Assembly: GCF_023053635.1 (NCBI RefSeq)
Contig: NC_086179.1
Coordinates: 2,618,001 to 2,682,000 of the forward strand
DNA length: 64,000 nucleotides
DNA from: Elgaria multicarinata webbii
Taxonomy: Eukaryota; Chordata; Lepidosauria; Squamata; Anguidae
Reading direction: 5' to 3'
The translations under genes were made by a program, and so were the position numbers. The notes under the pieces are model-generated. The model made no database searches, was not told the DNA's origin, and saw only the letters and a program-made list of their open reading frames with translations. Of this stretch, positions 1-10,200 are shown piece after piece (the first letter of the stretch is position 1; every line of letters begins with the position of its first letter).

Positions 1-162
1 CCCACAAGGACCACCACCCTAGCAGTAAAATCACTGGCCTCCAGCTCTTTGCGGCTGCCACCTTCCATTTTTAATTCCCCAGACTACCCGGAGAAAGACT
101 TTCTTCCTTTCATGGTAGCAACTAAGGCAGCCTGCCTTCCCCCCTCTAAAATGCTCCTTTGG

Positions 163-246
163 AAGAGTCTTATGTCATGATTTTTGTGAACCGCCCAGGG
201 AGCTTCGTCTATTGGGCAGTATAAAAATGCAATAAAGAAATAAATG
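163..246 (+). repeat. L2-type LINE 3' tail
   Basis: Contains the recurring tail 'gtgaaccgcccagggagctt' followed by 'ggcagtataaaaatgcaata' and an AAATAAA-type end, shared with many copies in the window. Only the 3' end is present. Confidence 0.8.
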
Positions 247-365
247 ATGTAACAGCATTAAAGGCATTCTGGGGAATTAAAAATGGGAGCTGGATCTTAT
301 GCCCCTACACCCTCAAAATTCACCCCAAACACTGAAAATATTCAAACTGCCCCCCTCACCTTTGT

Positions 366-975
366 TAGGGTGACCATATGAAAAGGAGGACAGGGCTTCT
401 GTAGCTTTAACAGTTGTATTGAAAAGGGAATTTCAGCAGGTGTCATTTGTAGCCTGGCGCCTACACTGTACTGCTTTCGTCGCCAGCTGAAGACCTTTTT
501 ATTCTCTCAGTATTTTAACAATTAATTTTAACTTAAATTTAAATTTTACTGTTTTAACTCTGTATTTTAATCTTATATCAATTTTGCTGTGTGGTTTTAT
601 CCTGGTGGTGCTTTTTATACTGTATTTTGTAATTCTGCTTTTAACCTGTTGGTTGTTTTATTGTGGTTTTAATTTTTGTGAACCGCCCAGAGAGCTTCGG
701 CTATTGGGCGGTATAAAAATGTAATAAATAAATAAATTGTATATATGGGAAACCTGGTGAAATTTCCTCTTCATCACAGCAGTTAAAGCTGCAGGTGCCC
801 TGCCCGCTTTTAAATCCGATCACTCTAGTATAGCTCCTACAGCTTTACCTGTTGTGATGAAGAGGAAATTTCACCAGGTGCTGCCTACATACAAATGACA
901 CCTGCTGAAATTTCCTTCTCTATGCAACTGTTAAAGATACAGGAGCCCCAGTCCTCCTTTCCATATGGTCACCCT
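366..975. mobile_element. hAT-like palindromic MITE carrying an L2 insertion
   Basis: Terminal inverted repeats TAGGGTGACCATATGAAAAGG / reverse complement. It is flanked by the 8-bp direct repeat ACCTTTGT (358-365 and 976-983; the boundary is ambiguous by one base). The interior is itself an inverted repeat (TTTAACAGTTG...; CCTCTTCATCACA...). An L2 LINE 3' end (about 451-737, +) interrupts the left arm and is flanked by short ATTTGT/ATTGT repeats. An 8-bp duplication is the hAT signature; no transposase is present, so it is non-autonomous. Confidence 0.8.
451..737 (+). repeat. L2-type LINE 3' end nested in the MITE
   Basis: Starts in the remnant of the RT C-terminus (cgccagctgaagacctttt, 'RQLKTFLFSQYFNN') and ends in 'gggcggtataaaaatgtaat' plus an AAATAAAT tail. 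Confidence 0.85.
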
Positions 976-1390
976 ACCTTTGTGGCCTGCTAATGGGGCT
1001 GTGAAGGGGGGGCATTTTTGCTCAGCATTACATCAAACATGTTCTCCTAGTTCATTAGGTAAAAATAAATAAATTCAAATCTACATTCTCCTAATGTACG
1101 TATGATTAGGAAACCCACAGCTAATGATTCAGTTAAATATCCATTGAAGGTAAAAAAACATGTTACATAGAGCTGAGTTTGGCATATTAAATATGTAATG
1201 TTGTTGTCTTAAAGTTCACCCTCGATGCTTAATTATTTTTGAGAACTAGCCTCCCCCAACACATTCAACTCAAGCAACATTGTGTTTAGATATTGCAATG
1301 GGGGCGTAGCCCTCCCCTTCAGAGTGGCTGCTGTCCCGGAGCGTCTCTCAAAGGACTGGCAAAGTCAAAGAGACCAAACTGTAAAGCTTT

Positions 1391-1493
1391 ACTCACTTCT
1401 TTGTCAGTATGTCTACCTCTGATAAGCTTCTCTGCAGTGATGGTAACTTTGTTCCTTCTTAGCAGGACCTGAAATCCTCCTAGTCCATTTATA
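1391..1493 (-). promoter_or_regulatory. Promoter and non-coding first exon of a fourth lectin gene (D), gene body left of window
   Basis: On the minus strand a TATA box (TATAAATG, 1486-1493) is followed by an approximately 63-nt non-coding exon ending at 1397 and a GTGAGT donor (1391-1396). The spacing TATA-to-donor is 90 nt, against 87 nt for gene B (34006-34105). Sequence after the donor, TTTGGTCTCTTTGACTTTGC, is nearly the same as after the gene B and gene C first exons, and the exon has the matching 'ACCATCACTGCAG' stretch (B 'GCCGTCACTTCAG', C 'GCCATCATTTCAG'). No signal-peptide exon was found between 1 and 1390 on minus, so the coding part would lie off the left edge. The homology is seen; the existence of a working gene D is inferred. 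Confidence 0.5.
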
Positions 1494-1750
1494 GTCTAAC
1501 CGGAGGCAGAGAGCATGTGCAGGTGACAATGACATCAAACAGATTTACTCAACCTAAAAGGACACGAAGTTTATTTCCATTGGAAAGTTCCAGGGGTGCG
1601 CAGTTACCTGGATATCAGGAAGTTGATCAACTTCTAAGTGGGATGGGGATAGAGAATAATGCTCTGTACTATGTTCTTTTTATTGTAAAGTGAACTTACC
1701 TAAGAGATTGCCAGAAGATATAGTTTAGGGAAGGGTATGTTGTTCAGTGT

Positions 1751-1885
1751 CACAGCCAGAGGTCCCAGGTTCAACCCTTGGCATCTCCAGGTAGGGCTGG
1801 GGAAATTGCTCCTTAATCTCTGGACGGCCCATTGCCAGTCATCATCGACCACACTGAACTAGAGGGACCAATGTTCTAAGACAGT
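1751..1885 (+). repeat. tRNA-derived SINE, 5' truncated
   Basis: Carries a B-box-like GGTTCAACCC (about 1769) and the downstream body 'ggcatctccaggtagggctg ... accaatgttct' also seen at 6878-7062 and 9582-9658. It is a SINE head, not a tRNA gene. Confidence 0.6.
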
Positions 1886-1929
1886 GCCGTGTGTATATTT
1901 GTATGACCAGCAGCTGAGAATATTGTACA

Positions 1930-2366
1930 GAACATAAGAAGAGTCCTTCTGGAAACAAAGCCCTATGAGGAGAGACTGAAAGAACTGGGCATGTTGAGCC
2001 TGGAGAAGAGAACCTCTGGGCGGTTCACAAAAATTAAATACTTAAAAGGTTGTCACACAGAGGAGGGCCAGGACCTCTTCTCGATCCTCCCAGAGTGCAG
2101 GACACGGAATAACGGGCTCAAGTTAAAGGAAGCCAGATTCCAGCTGGACATCAGGAAAAACTGCCTGACTGTTAGAGCAGTACAGCAATGGAATCAGTTC
2201 CCTAGGGAGGTTGTGGGCTCTCCCACCCTAGAGACCTTCAAGAGGCAGCTGGACAACCACCTGTCAGGGATGCTTTAGAGTGGATTCCTGCATTGAGCAG
2301 GGGGTTGGACTAGATGGCCTTGTAGGACCCTTCCAACTCTGCTATTCTATGATTCTATGATTCTAT
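1930..2366 (+). repeat. CR1 LINE 3' part
   Basis: Encodes the end of the CR1 reverse transcriptase ORF (LKLKEARFQLDIRKN..TVRAVQQWNQFP) and ends in repeated ATTCTATG octamers, the CR1 hallmark. 5' truncated and internally shortened. Confidence 0.9.
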
Positions 2367-2394
2367 AAGTCTGGTCTGATAACAGAGCCAGAGG

Positions 2395-3112
2395 GAGGTG
2401 TGGGGGGAAAGAGCCCACGCCCATCACAGTACCACAACCAATGAACTGGAGGAGGAAGGAGAAGGGGCGGGGTGGATTGGAAGAGCAAACAAGTGAAAAC
2501 CCTCATGAAAGGGACCATGTGCAGCGCTTATGAAACGGAGGTAAAAAATGCAGACAAACCAGGGGGGGGGGAAATAAGTGTGATGGAGCTCTTTGTCTCT
2601 TTTTCAAGGTCTTAGATCTGTTGATTGCATTCAGTATTCTTGCAAAAGGTATCAAAGGGACTTTGAGACATTGTCGAGTCAGCAACAGTTCCTATCTATT
2701 ATTCCTGGCATGCCGATTCATTCTCTCTCTCTCTCTCTCTGTCTCTCTCTACCTGTTCAGTTCTAAAATTGCGTAGAGAGAGCCGGGGTCATGCACTCCA
2801 CCGCCTCCATCCCTGTTGAGAAAGCATGTGCAACTGTGTCCAAGTGAACATGATTTGGAAAAGTTCCATGCAATCTGGAACCCTGATAAGGCAGGGTTTC
2901 CCCCTGAAGGGAAAGGTTCTGCAACTGGCAGGCCATTAATGACATGCAATTTTCCCCCCTGCTTTGCCTCCGTGTTTTTTACCTCCGGTGCATAAGTGCG
3001 TCAAGCTTATGGTCCCTTTCACCTGAATATGCTGCTCTTTCGCTTGTTTGCTCTTCCACTCCATCCCGCCCCTTCTCTTTCTTCCTCCGGTTCGTTGGTT
3101 GTTCCTCCCCCC
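2395..3112. repeat. Foldback (large inverted repeat)
   Basis: 2395-2576 is a diverged reverse complement of 2945-3112 (shared pieces: 'gaagagcaaacaag', 'gaaagggaccat', 'ggaggtaaaaaa'), with a loop of about 370 bp that includes a (TC)n run at 2721-2750. Probably a foldback DNA element; family not recognised. Confidence 0.55.
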
Positions 3113-3312
3113 CAACCTTAACAAGACATATACAAGCAGGTCCTGTAAGCCAAATACTTCAACCAGACCGCCTTTCTGCCTGGCAAAAATGGAATGACCC
3201 CTTCGTCTGGCTCTTTGGGGGCATCGAGGGAGTACAATCCTGTCTCTGCAGAGGTCTGGGCATTGTACGAGTTTTTTTTTTTTTTTTTTTAAAAAAACAC
3301 TTTTGAGACTGT

Positions 3313-4152
3313 GGGCCTTGCTAGACCTACCACATAATCCGGTGGGGAGTAGGGGCGACGGCGCGCTACAGCTAGCGCACGCCGTCGCCCTTTTCCAGAC
3401 GTAACATGCGACGGGGCAAGGGAAAGCCCCGTTGCGTCTGGCATTTTTTCCCCCCTTTAAAGGGCCATGTGCGCAGGAGCACACCGCCGAAAAAGGTAGG
3501 TTTTTTTTTTAAAAAAATAAAGGTTCCCCTGCTCCCCCTGCCCCTGATTTCCCCCACACACACAATGCCTGATGCACCCCCTGCCCACTTGCTCGCCCGT
3601 CCTTCCCCCATCTGCCAGGCCCTGTCCCCGTCCTTCTTTTCCCCCCCGTCCGCCATGCCCGTCCCTGCTCACCATGCCCACTCATCATGTCCAATGCCCC
3701 CTCCGCACGCCCCCGTCCGTGATTCCCCCCCCCCCCAGGCCCGATGGGCACAGCACTCCTATGAGTGCTGTGCCCAGTCCGTGGCTTCTCCCAGCTACTT
3801 GTGAGCGAGCAGCCGGGAAAAGCCACAGACCCTGCTAGACCTTCCGCAGCCCCGGCCTGAGGCCGGGGCTGCGGAAAAGCTGGGCCATAACCGCATCCAG
3901 GCAGGATCTACGCTACTGCTTATTACAGTTTATCATGGTTTTGATAACTGTTCAGGCCCAGGACACATTACATATACCAGTTTCTAACCTTTTTTTAAGT
4001 GTTGTATCCTGCTTGGTGTATATCTGGCCCAGTTATCCTGGGTTAAGGGAGGACTTAGCCTGGCCTGACCCCACGATCCCCTGTGCGTCATCTAGATGCA
4101 CAGGAGGGAGACCAGGCCTCACACCGGGCTAACGCTTCGTCTAGCAACGGCC
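3313..4152. mobile_element. Harbinger-like MITE, GC-rich, with a nested half-MITE
   Basis: Ends GGGCCTTGCTAGACC ... CTAGCAACGGCC match the GGCC..CTAGAC family (see 22315, 34779, 47859). The interior holds perfect palindromes at about 3353-3390 (gacggcgcgc...) and 3845-3875 (ccgcagccccggcc...). A half copy of a different MITE (gcaggatctac...cctgcttggtgta, about 3900-4030) is inserted near the right end. Confidence 0.55.
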
Positions 4153-5335
4153 TGGGTTGCAAGGTTTGGGTTTTCTATTGAGGCTTGGAGCTGGTTGCTG
4201 GGAGATATTGCTTTTCCCTGCCAGGACCCAATGCAATCCATTCAAGCCAACAGCAAGGCTCCCATCACAACACACCCTGCCATGAAAGGAAAATGTGAGA
4301 GTACAGCACTACACAGCTGTGCATTAAACGTGCTTAGGGAAAATAATCCAGACTTTAGGCATTCTAGGAAAAGATGTAAAAAGCTGGGGAAGAGGCGGGG
4401 TGTCAGCAGGACAGGTACGGCATCATGTGAGCACTGTGCTGCAAATCCGCACACCAGGCATGGCAAGAGGGCACTAAATTGCTGGTGTTGTGGAGCTCTC
4501 CGTCATGCCTAGTCATTAGTACCAAATGGTGCACTGATCATTCCTGCTCAAAATTGCTTATTAAAAAGTCCTGGTTATCTTCCTATCTTGTGCTTCTTGT
4601 TCAAAAACGCCACCTCATAAGGAAATTTCTCTGTTTGCCAAAAGTCATAAACCAGTTTTTTGAAATATAAAATTAGGCCATTAACTTCCCAAAGGAACAG
4701 AATGTACATGAATACATTACTGTGGTTTGAACAAAGGCAAGTGACCATTTCTGATGGACAAATGTCTCCATAACTTCTTCCTTCATTTTCTCCAAAGTCC
4801 AAGAGAGTTTCAGAAATACATGTCACACAAGAAAGATGACTAAATACCATATCCTGAATTATGCTGGTGATGTTATCCAATCGTAACTATTTTCTACAGA
4901 AGAGTTCACTGGAATAAGCACCTATTACTGCCTCTCTGCAAGCACAGGCATGAAAGTTCTGGGTTTCCCAGTTCTGTTTACTTGAACCCAACAGAGAGAT
5001 TTTCACCCGAGGATTTTGGCCCATCATGATAAACTCAGTGGGAGTCGCATAGCTGATGTCACTCCTCCATGTAACCCTTCAGGCCTCCCTGAAATGCGGC
5101 AAAGGAGGTTTAATAGCATTTACGATGCGGAGGCACCACAGGTATGTCATTGGGGCAATTTCATGGGATTAGACCAATTTCAATGATTTGGGGACAAAAA
5201 CATTTTAAAGAATACTTTTTGAGAATAAAGATTGTAGGGTGAGCTTTGCAGTAGTGGGATGAACATTCTCCACAGTTTTCATGAAAGCATGATTGATTTC
5301 TGCAAAGCTGATAATTTCCCCTATCTTCTGGCTCC
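4153..5335. other. No recognisable feature
   Basis: Unique-looking sequence. The open frames here are short with no domain, splice context or repeat similarity I recognise. Confidence 0.5.
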
Positions 5336-5339
5336 CTAG

Positions 5340-5460
5340 GGTGTTAGACTGAAAACTCCTACCACCCATAACCAGCATCCATGCTGGTCAGGGTGGTGTG
5401 AGTTATAATTCAACACCCCAGGAGAGCACCAGGTAGAGGAAGGCTGTTCTAGAATAATAT
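5340..5460. repeat. Half of a 'CAGCCTTCCTC' foldback MITE
   Basis: Ends in 'gaggaaggctg' and resembles one arm of the complete element at 29024-29785. The other arm is missing. Confidence 0.45.
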
Positions 5461-5689
5461 TCAGGATGGCTAGGAAGGTTCTTCCTAGGGCTTTTTCATA
5501 GCAGCAGTACAATACTCCCAAGCCAGTTGGTTGGAAGGAAATGGGTGATTTTACCTTTGTCTCTTAGAGGGATGAGAGTGTTTGACATAGCTAGAGAAGA
5601 CTGGGCTGCTTTGTGCAGCCCAGCCAATAGGGGGCGATAGAAGGCTGAACAAAAAACTGCCTTCCCCAGGCCAGAGTTGCCCACCCATA

Positions 5690-6095
5690 GGGTGACCCTA
5701 TGAAAAGGAGGACAGGGCTCCTGAATCTTTAACAGTTGCATAGAAAAGGGAATTTCAGCAGGTGTCATTTGTATATATGGAGAACCTGCTGAAATTCCCT
5801 CTTCATCACAACAGTTAAAGCTGCAGGAGCTATACTAGAGTGACCAGATTTAAAAGAGGGCAGGGCACCTGCAGCTTTAACTGCTGTGATGAAGAGGGAA
5901 TTTCCCCAGATTACCCATATATAGGATGACCATATGAAAAGGAGGACAGGGCTCCTGTATCTTTAACAGTTGCATAGAAAAGGGAATTCCAGCACATGTC
6001 ATTTGTATATATGGGGAACCTGGTGAAATTCCCTCTTCATCACAACAGTTAAAGCTGCAGGTGCCCTGCCCTACCTCTTCTAGGTCACCCTAGAA
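5690..6095. mobile_element. Two overlapping hAT-like 'TAGGGTGACC' MITE copies
   Basis: A palindromic MITE (from 5690) is joined to a second partial copy (from about 5930, ggatgaccatatgaaaagga) ending ...GGTCACCCTA near 6091. The interior matches the copies at 366 and 14170. No clear target duplication, so this is likely a rearranged or insertion-in-insertion pair. Confidence 0.65.
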
Positions 6096-6371
6096 GAGGT
6101 AGAACTTCCGTCTGGTGAGACTGCCTTGCCAACAAAGGGATTCACCTCTTTAGAGTTCATCACTTTAGGATGGATCTGGCCTTGTCCTTTGTTTTTTAAG
6201 TAGAGTTTGTTTAGCTGCCAGGTGAGCAGCCACGGTTGTCTATCTAGACTGTTCCAGGAGGGAATCAGCTGAAGGTGAGAGCCACGGGCAGCAGCCTGAA
6301 CTGAAGCAACTTTGAAAGGGTTATTATTGCAGATACACGTGGATTTTTCTGTTTGCATGAGTTTAGTTTAT

Positions 6372-6835
6372 CCTTTTAGGATTTATTTCTTTTATTTGTT
6401 CACTCGACTTGTATCCAGCCCTTCTACTAAGAAAAATGGCACTCAAGGCACCTTACAATCATAAATAAAACTTGATTGAAGCAATAATAAAACAAATCAT
6501 AGAATCATAGAATAGCAGAGTTGGAAGGGACCTATAAGGCCATCAAGTCCAACCCTTTGCTCAAGGCAGGAATCCATTGAAACACAATTAAAAGCAGCAT
6601 CTGACCCAACAAAGTTGCTTGCATACCAAAGGCTCACTTGAATAAAGTGGTCTTTGCTTGCCGGTGAAAGGACATCAGAGAGGGAGCGAACTTAGCTTCC
6701 TTCGTCAGGGAATTTCAGAGCCTGGGAGTGGCCACTGAGAAGGCCCTCTTTCGGGTTGCCATCAAACATGCCTCTGAAGGTGGTGAACCCTAGAATTAGC
6801 CTGCGATAGCACTGGTCCAGATAGGTTGCCAAATT
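6372..6835 (-). repeat. L2-type LINE, split by a CR1 3' end
   Basis: Minus-strand L2 tail (6372-6495) and body with the 'REGLLSGHSQALK..' type C-terminal region (6583-6835). A CR1 3' end in minus orientation (6496-6582, 'atcatagaatcatagaatag') sits between them. Confidence 0.65.
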
Positions 6836-6877
6836 CCATCTGTGATAGGGTTCTGTGCCTTTGTGGGGTAACTATTA

Positions 6878-7062
6878 GAGCTACAGGGAAGAGCTGTAGT
6901 TCAGCAGAAGGGCACCTGCTTTGGGAGCAGGAGATCCCAAATTCCACCCCTGGTACCAACAGGTAGGGCAGGAAACCCTGCCTGAAACCCTGGAGAGCAG
7001 TCAGTGAAAAGTTCGTCCTGAGCTCCATGGAACAATGGCTTAGGAACAGAAGGCAACCTCTC
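6878..7062 (+). repeat. tRNA-derived SINE
   Basis: A-box-like start 'gagctgtagttcagcag', B-box-like 'aaattccacccc', and body 'caggtagggcaggaaaccctgcctgaaaccctgg' in short common pieces with the other two copies. It lies about 230 bp upstream of the gene A start. Confidence 0.65.
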
Positions 7063-7294
7063 CTGTTCCCAAACTGGAGAACTCTAGCAAGTGCAATTTC
7101 TCCCATCTTTATAAAAAAAAAAATTCCCAGGAGAAACAGAAGGCGCTGGAACACTCTCTCCCATTGAACTATCGCAGGAACAATCACAAATCCCACCGCT
7201 CTTGTGATGGTGGCCGCTCTGAAGGCGTTCAGAGTCTCTTTCCATCTCTTCTCCGCTGACACCTTCTCTTGTCCACAGGAAAGGTGGAAAGAAG

Positions 7295-10200
7295 ATGGGG
7301 CCCTTTGCTTGCTTCTGCCTTCCCGCCTTCCTTGGCGTCTTGCTCTCTGGGGTTTTCCTAACAGGTGAGTTCCTGCGGGGTCCTTCAAAGCTGCAGCTCC
7401 TTCTGACATTACGCAGGCTTGTGGTTTGCACAGAACGTTTTGGGATGATATGCCTAAAGGCACGCACACAAAAAAGCTTGACATCCATGGGGCAGCCCTT
7501 CCATTACGGACTGTGCTTCTCCCCATCCAGAACAAAACGTGCAAGTGAAGAGTAACATCCACAGCCTCGTGATTCTGGGGAGATTGAAACATGAACCCAT
7601 AAGATGTTTTACTAGGGTGACCATATGACCGGATTTGCCTGGGTTTTTATGACAAATCCGGGAGGGGGAGGGGAAATCCGGATTTTTCTCCAAAGAGCAG
7701 CTCTATTGGGAATTAGCAAAAATGCTTATAACTCCGTCATTTTTAAAGATAAAGTCATGAAACTTGGCACAATGGTAGCTCTTAGGAAGTGCTTTAGTCA
7801 TACCAAATTTGAAACATATCTGTTCATCCGTTGAATTTTTAGGATTTTTTTAAAAATTGAGGTTTTAAAATTATTATTTTTAAAATCGTCATTTTTAAAG
7901 ATAAAGAGATGAAAGTTGGCACCATGATAGCTTTTAGGTAGAGCTTTAGCCATACCAAATTTGAAACAGATCTGTTCATCCATTGATTTTTAGGAATTTT
8001 TAAAAATTTGAGGATTTATTTTTTTAAAAAATTGTATTTTTAAAGATAAAGAGATGAAACTTGGCACCATGATTGCTCTTAACAAGGACTTTAGCTATGC
8101 CAAGTTTGAAACAGATCTGTCCAACCATTGAGTTTTAGGATTTTTAAAAAAAGTTTGAGGTTTTAAAATTATTTTTTAAAAATAATTTTAAAATGGCGAC
8201 CATGTTGTCCTCCTTTTTGGTTTCCAAAATATGGTCACCCTAGTTTTACTGTCACTTCTATCAGGGGGCTAAAGCAGAATTGATTCAGCCTGTTTGGGCA
8301 TCCTATCGTGAACATTCAGGTGGGTGGCCTTCTAATGTGTCTGGAGGGGCACAATGACAATATTACCCAGAAGGCTGCAATGTTTTCAAACGCAGTTTTA
8401 AAGATCAGACCAAATAAGCTTGCAACAAATGATGACCCTTGACTTTGGTCATGTAATATTAAGCAACCGTTCTCCTTAAAGCGTTATGAACATAGCATAT
8501 GGTTTTGTTTGCTTGTGCATTTTCCTTTAATTTGTAAAGAAATTTAAATGGCCTTTGGACTAATTTTATATCATCTGTCTATCTATCTATGCATCAACAG
8601 CCACTGCTTTAACCAAATGTTTTGATGTTGGGATATTTCTCTTTTAGATTCCATTAGGCAAGGAGAGGATTAAAAGGTGTCCCACGAGAGTAGGGGAAGA
8701 GTAAGGGAGCTGTAGGGGTGGAGTAGGCTAGTGTTTGGGCAGAAGAGAGAGGTGATGTCTTTCTTTGAATTCATTTATTTATTTATTACATTTCTATACC
8801 GCCCAATAGCCGAAGCTCTCTGGGCAGTTCACAAAAATTAAAACCATTAAGAACATAATAAAACATCCAACAATCTAAAAAATACAAAATACAATATAGA
8901 AAGCACAACCAGGATAAAACCACACAGCAGAAATTGATATAGGATTAAAATACAGAATTAAAACAGCACAGTTTAAATTTAGGTGTTAAAATACTGAGAT
9001 AAAAAGGTCTTCAGCTGGCAACAAAAAGAGTACAGTGTAGGCACTAGGCGGACCTCTCTGGGGAGCCCCAGCGAGTTCTGGCTCAGATAAAACCCTTTTC
9101 TCAGGATAGGAAAGACACTGGTGTAAGCAACAAGGTCTGATAACTGTTCTTTTTTATATTTCCACACAGAGAAATTATTAATGGGAATCATAGATTCATA
9201 GAATAGTAGAGTTGGAAGGGGCCTCTAAGGCCATCTAGTCCTTTTTATTCTCTCAGTATTTTAACACTTAATTTTAACTTAAATTTAAATTTTACTGTTT
9301 TAACTCTGTATTTTAATTTTACATCAATTTTGCTGCGTGGTTTTTATCCTGGTTGTGCTTTTTATACTGTATTTTGTATTTGTGCTTTTAACCTGTGGGT
9401 TGTTTTATTATGGTTTTAATTTTTGTGAACTGCCCAGAGAGCTTCGGCTATTGGGCGGTATAAAAATGTAATAAATGAATAAATAAATAAATTCTTCCCA
9501 ATGCAGCTCTGGGCAATGTGTGCATGTGGGTCCTACTGGGCAAAAATGCCCCCTGCCTCCAGCCCACAGTTGCCCACCGCTGCTGTAGCAGGGTCCCTGA
9601 CCATCAGTTTTGGTAGCACTGGACCAATGGGCTGACTCAATATATGGCAGCTTCATACGTTTCGTCTTCTGGATCCTGCTTGTTCCTTCTCACAAGGTGA
9701 CCCCAGGAAACCACACAGAGTTGACTAATCAAACACAGGTTTCCTCCCATTCCAGTACAGGTTTCTAGGATCCGTTGCAAAATAAGCTCCATGGTCACAA
9801 TGAATAAACTGGAATTCATCCTGTGTTATGGAGAGAAACTGAGAGCTTCATCCCACGTCCCTGCTTCCCTTGGCTTATCCCTATAGTGCTAAGCTTTCAC
9901 GGCAGTTGTTTTTGCTACCGGCCGACTGCGATCCTTTGCATCCCAGGAAGTGAGTTTAAGGGGGGGAAATGTAAAAAATAATTAAAAATCAACGGATGAC
10001 CCAATTCAATTCAAATTAGGTATGCTTAAAGTTCTCTCTAATATCTATTACTGTGCCGATTTTGGTGACTTTATCTTTAGAGCTTACACAGATGTAAGCA
10101 TTTGTTTAAAATCCTGCTCCTGCGCCCCAGCGGCGGTTCGGAAGATACGCTCAAAAAGTAGTGGCTAAATACGGCGAATCTTTTGGCTTTATTGCACAAT

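Noticed and set aside
1751-7062. tRNA genes at the A/B-box sequences
   Set aside because: They are degenerate, cannot fold into a proper cloverleaf by eye, and are followed by SINE bodies.
6762-7592. 276-codon minus frame overlapping the gene A start
   Set aside because: It crosses an L2 piece, a SINE and the antisense of the gene A signal exon; it is a chance frame.
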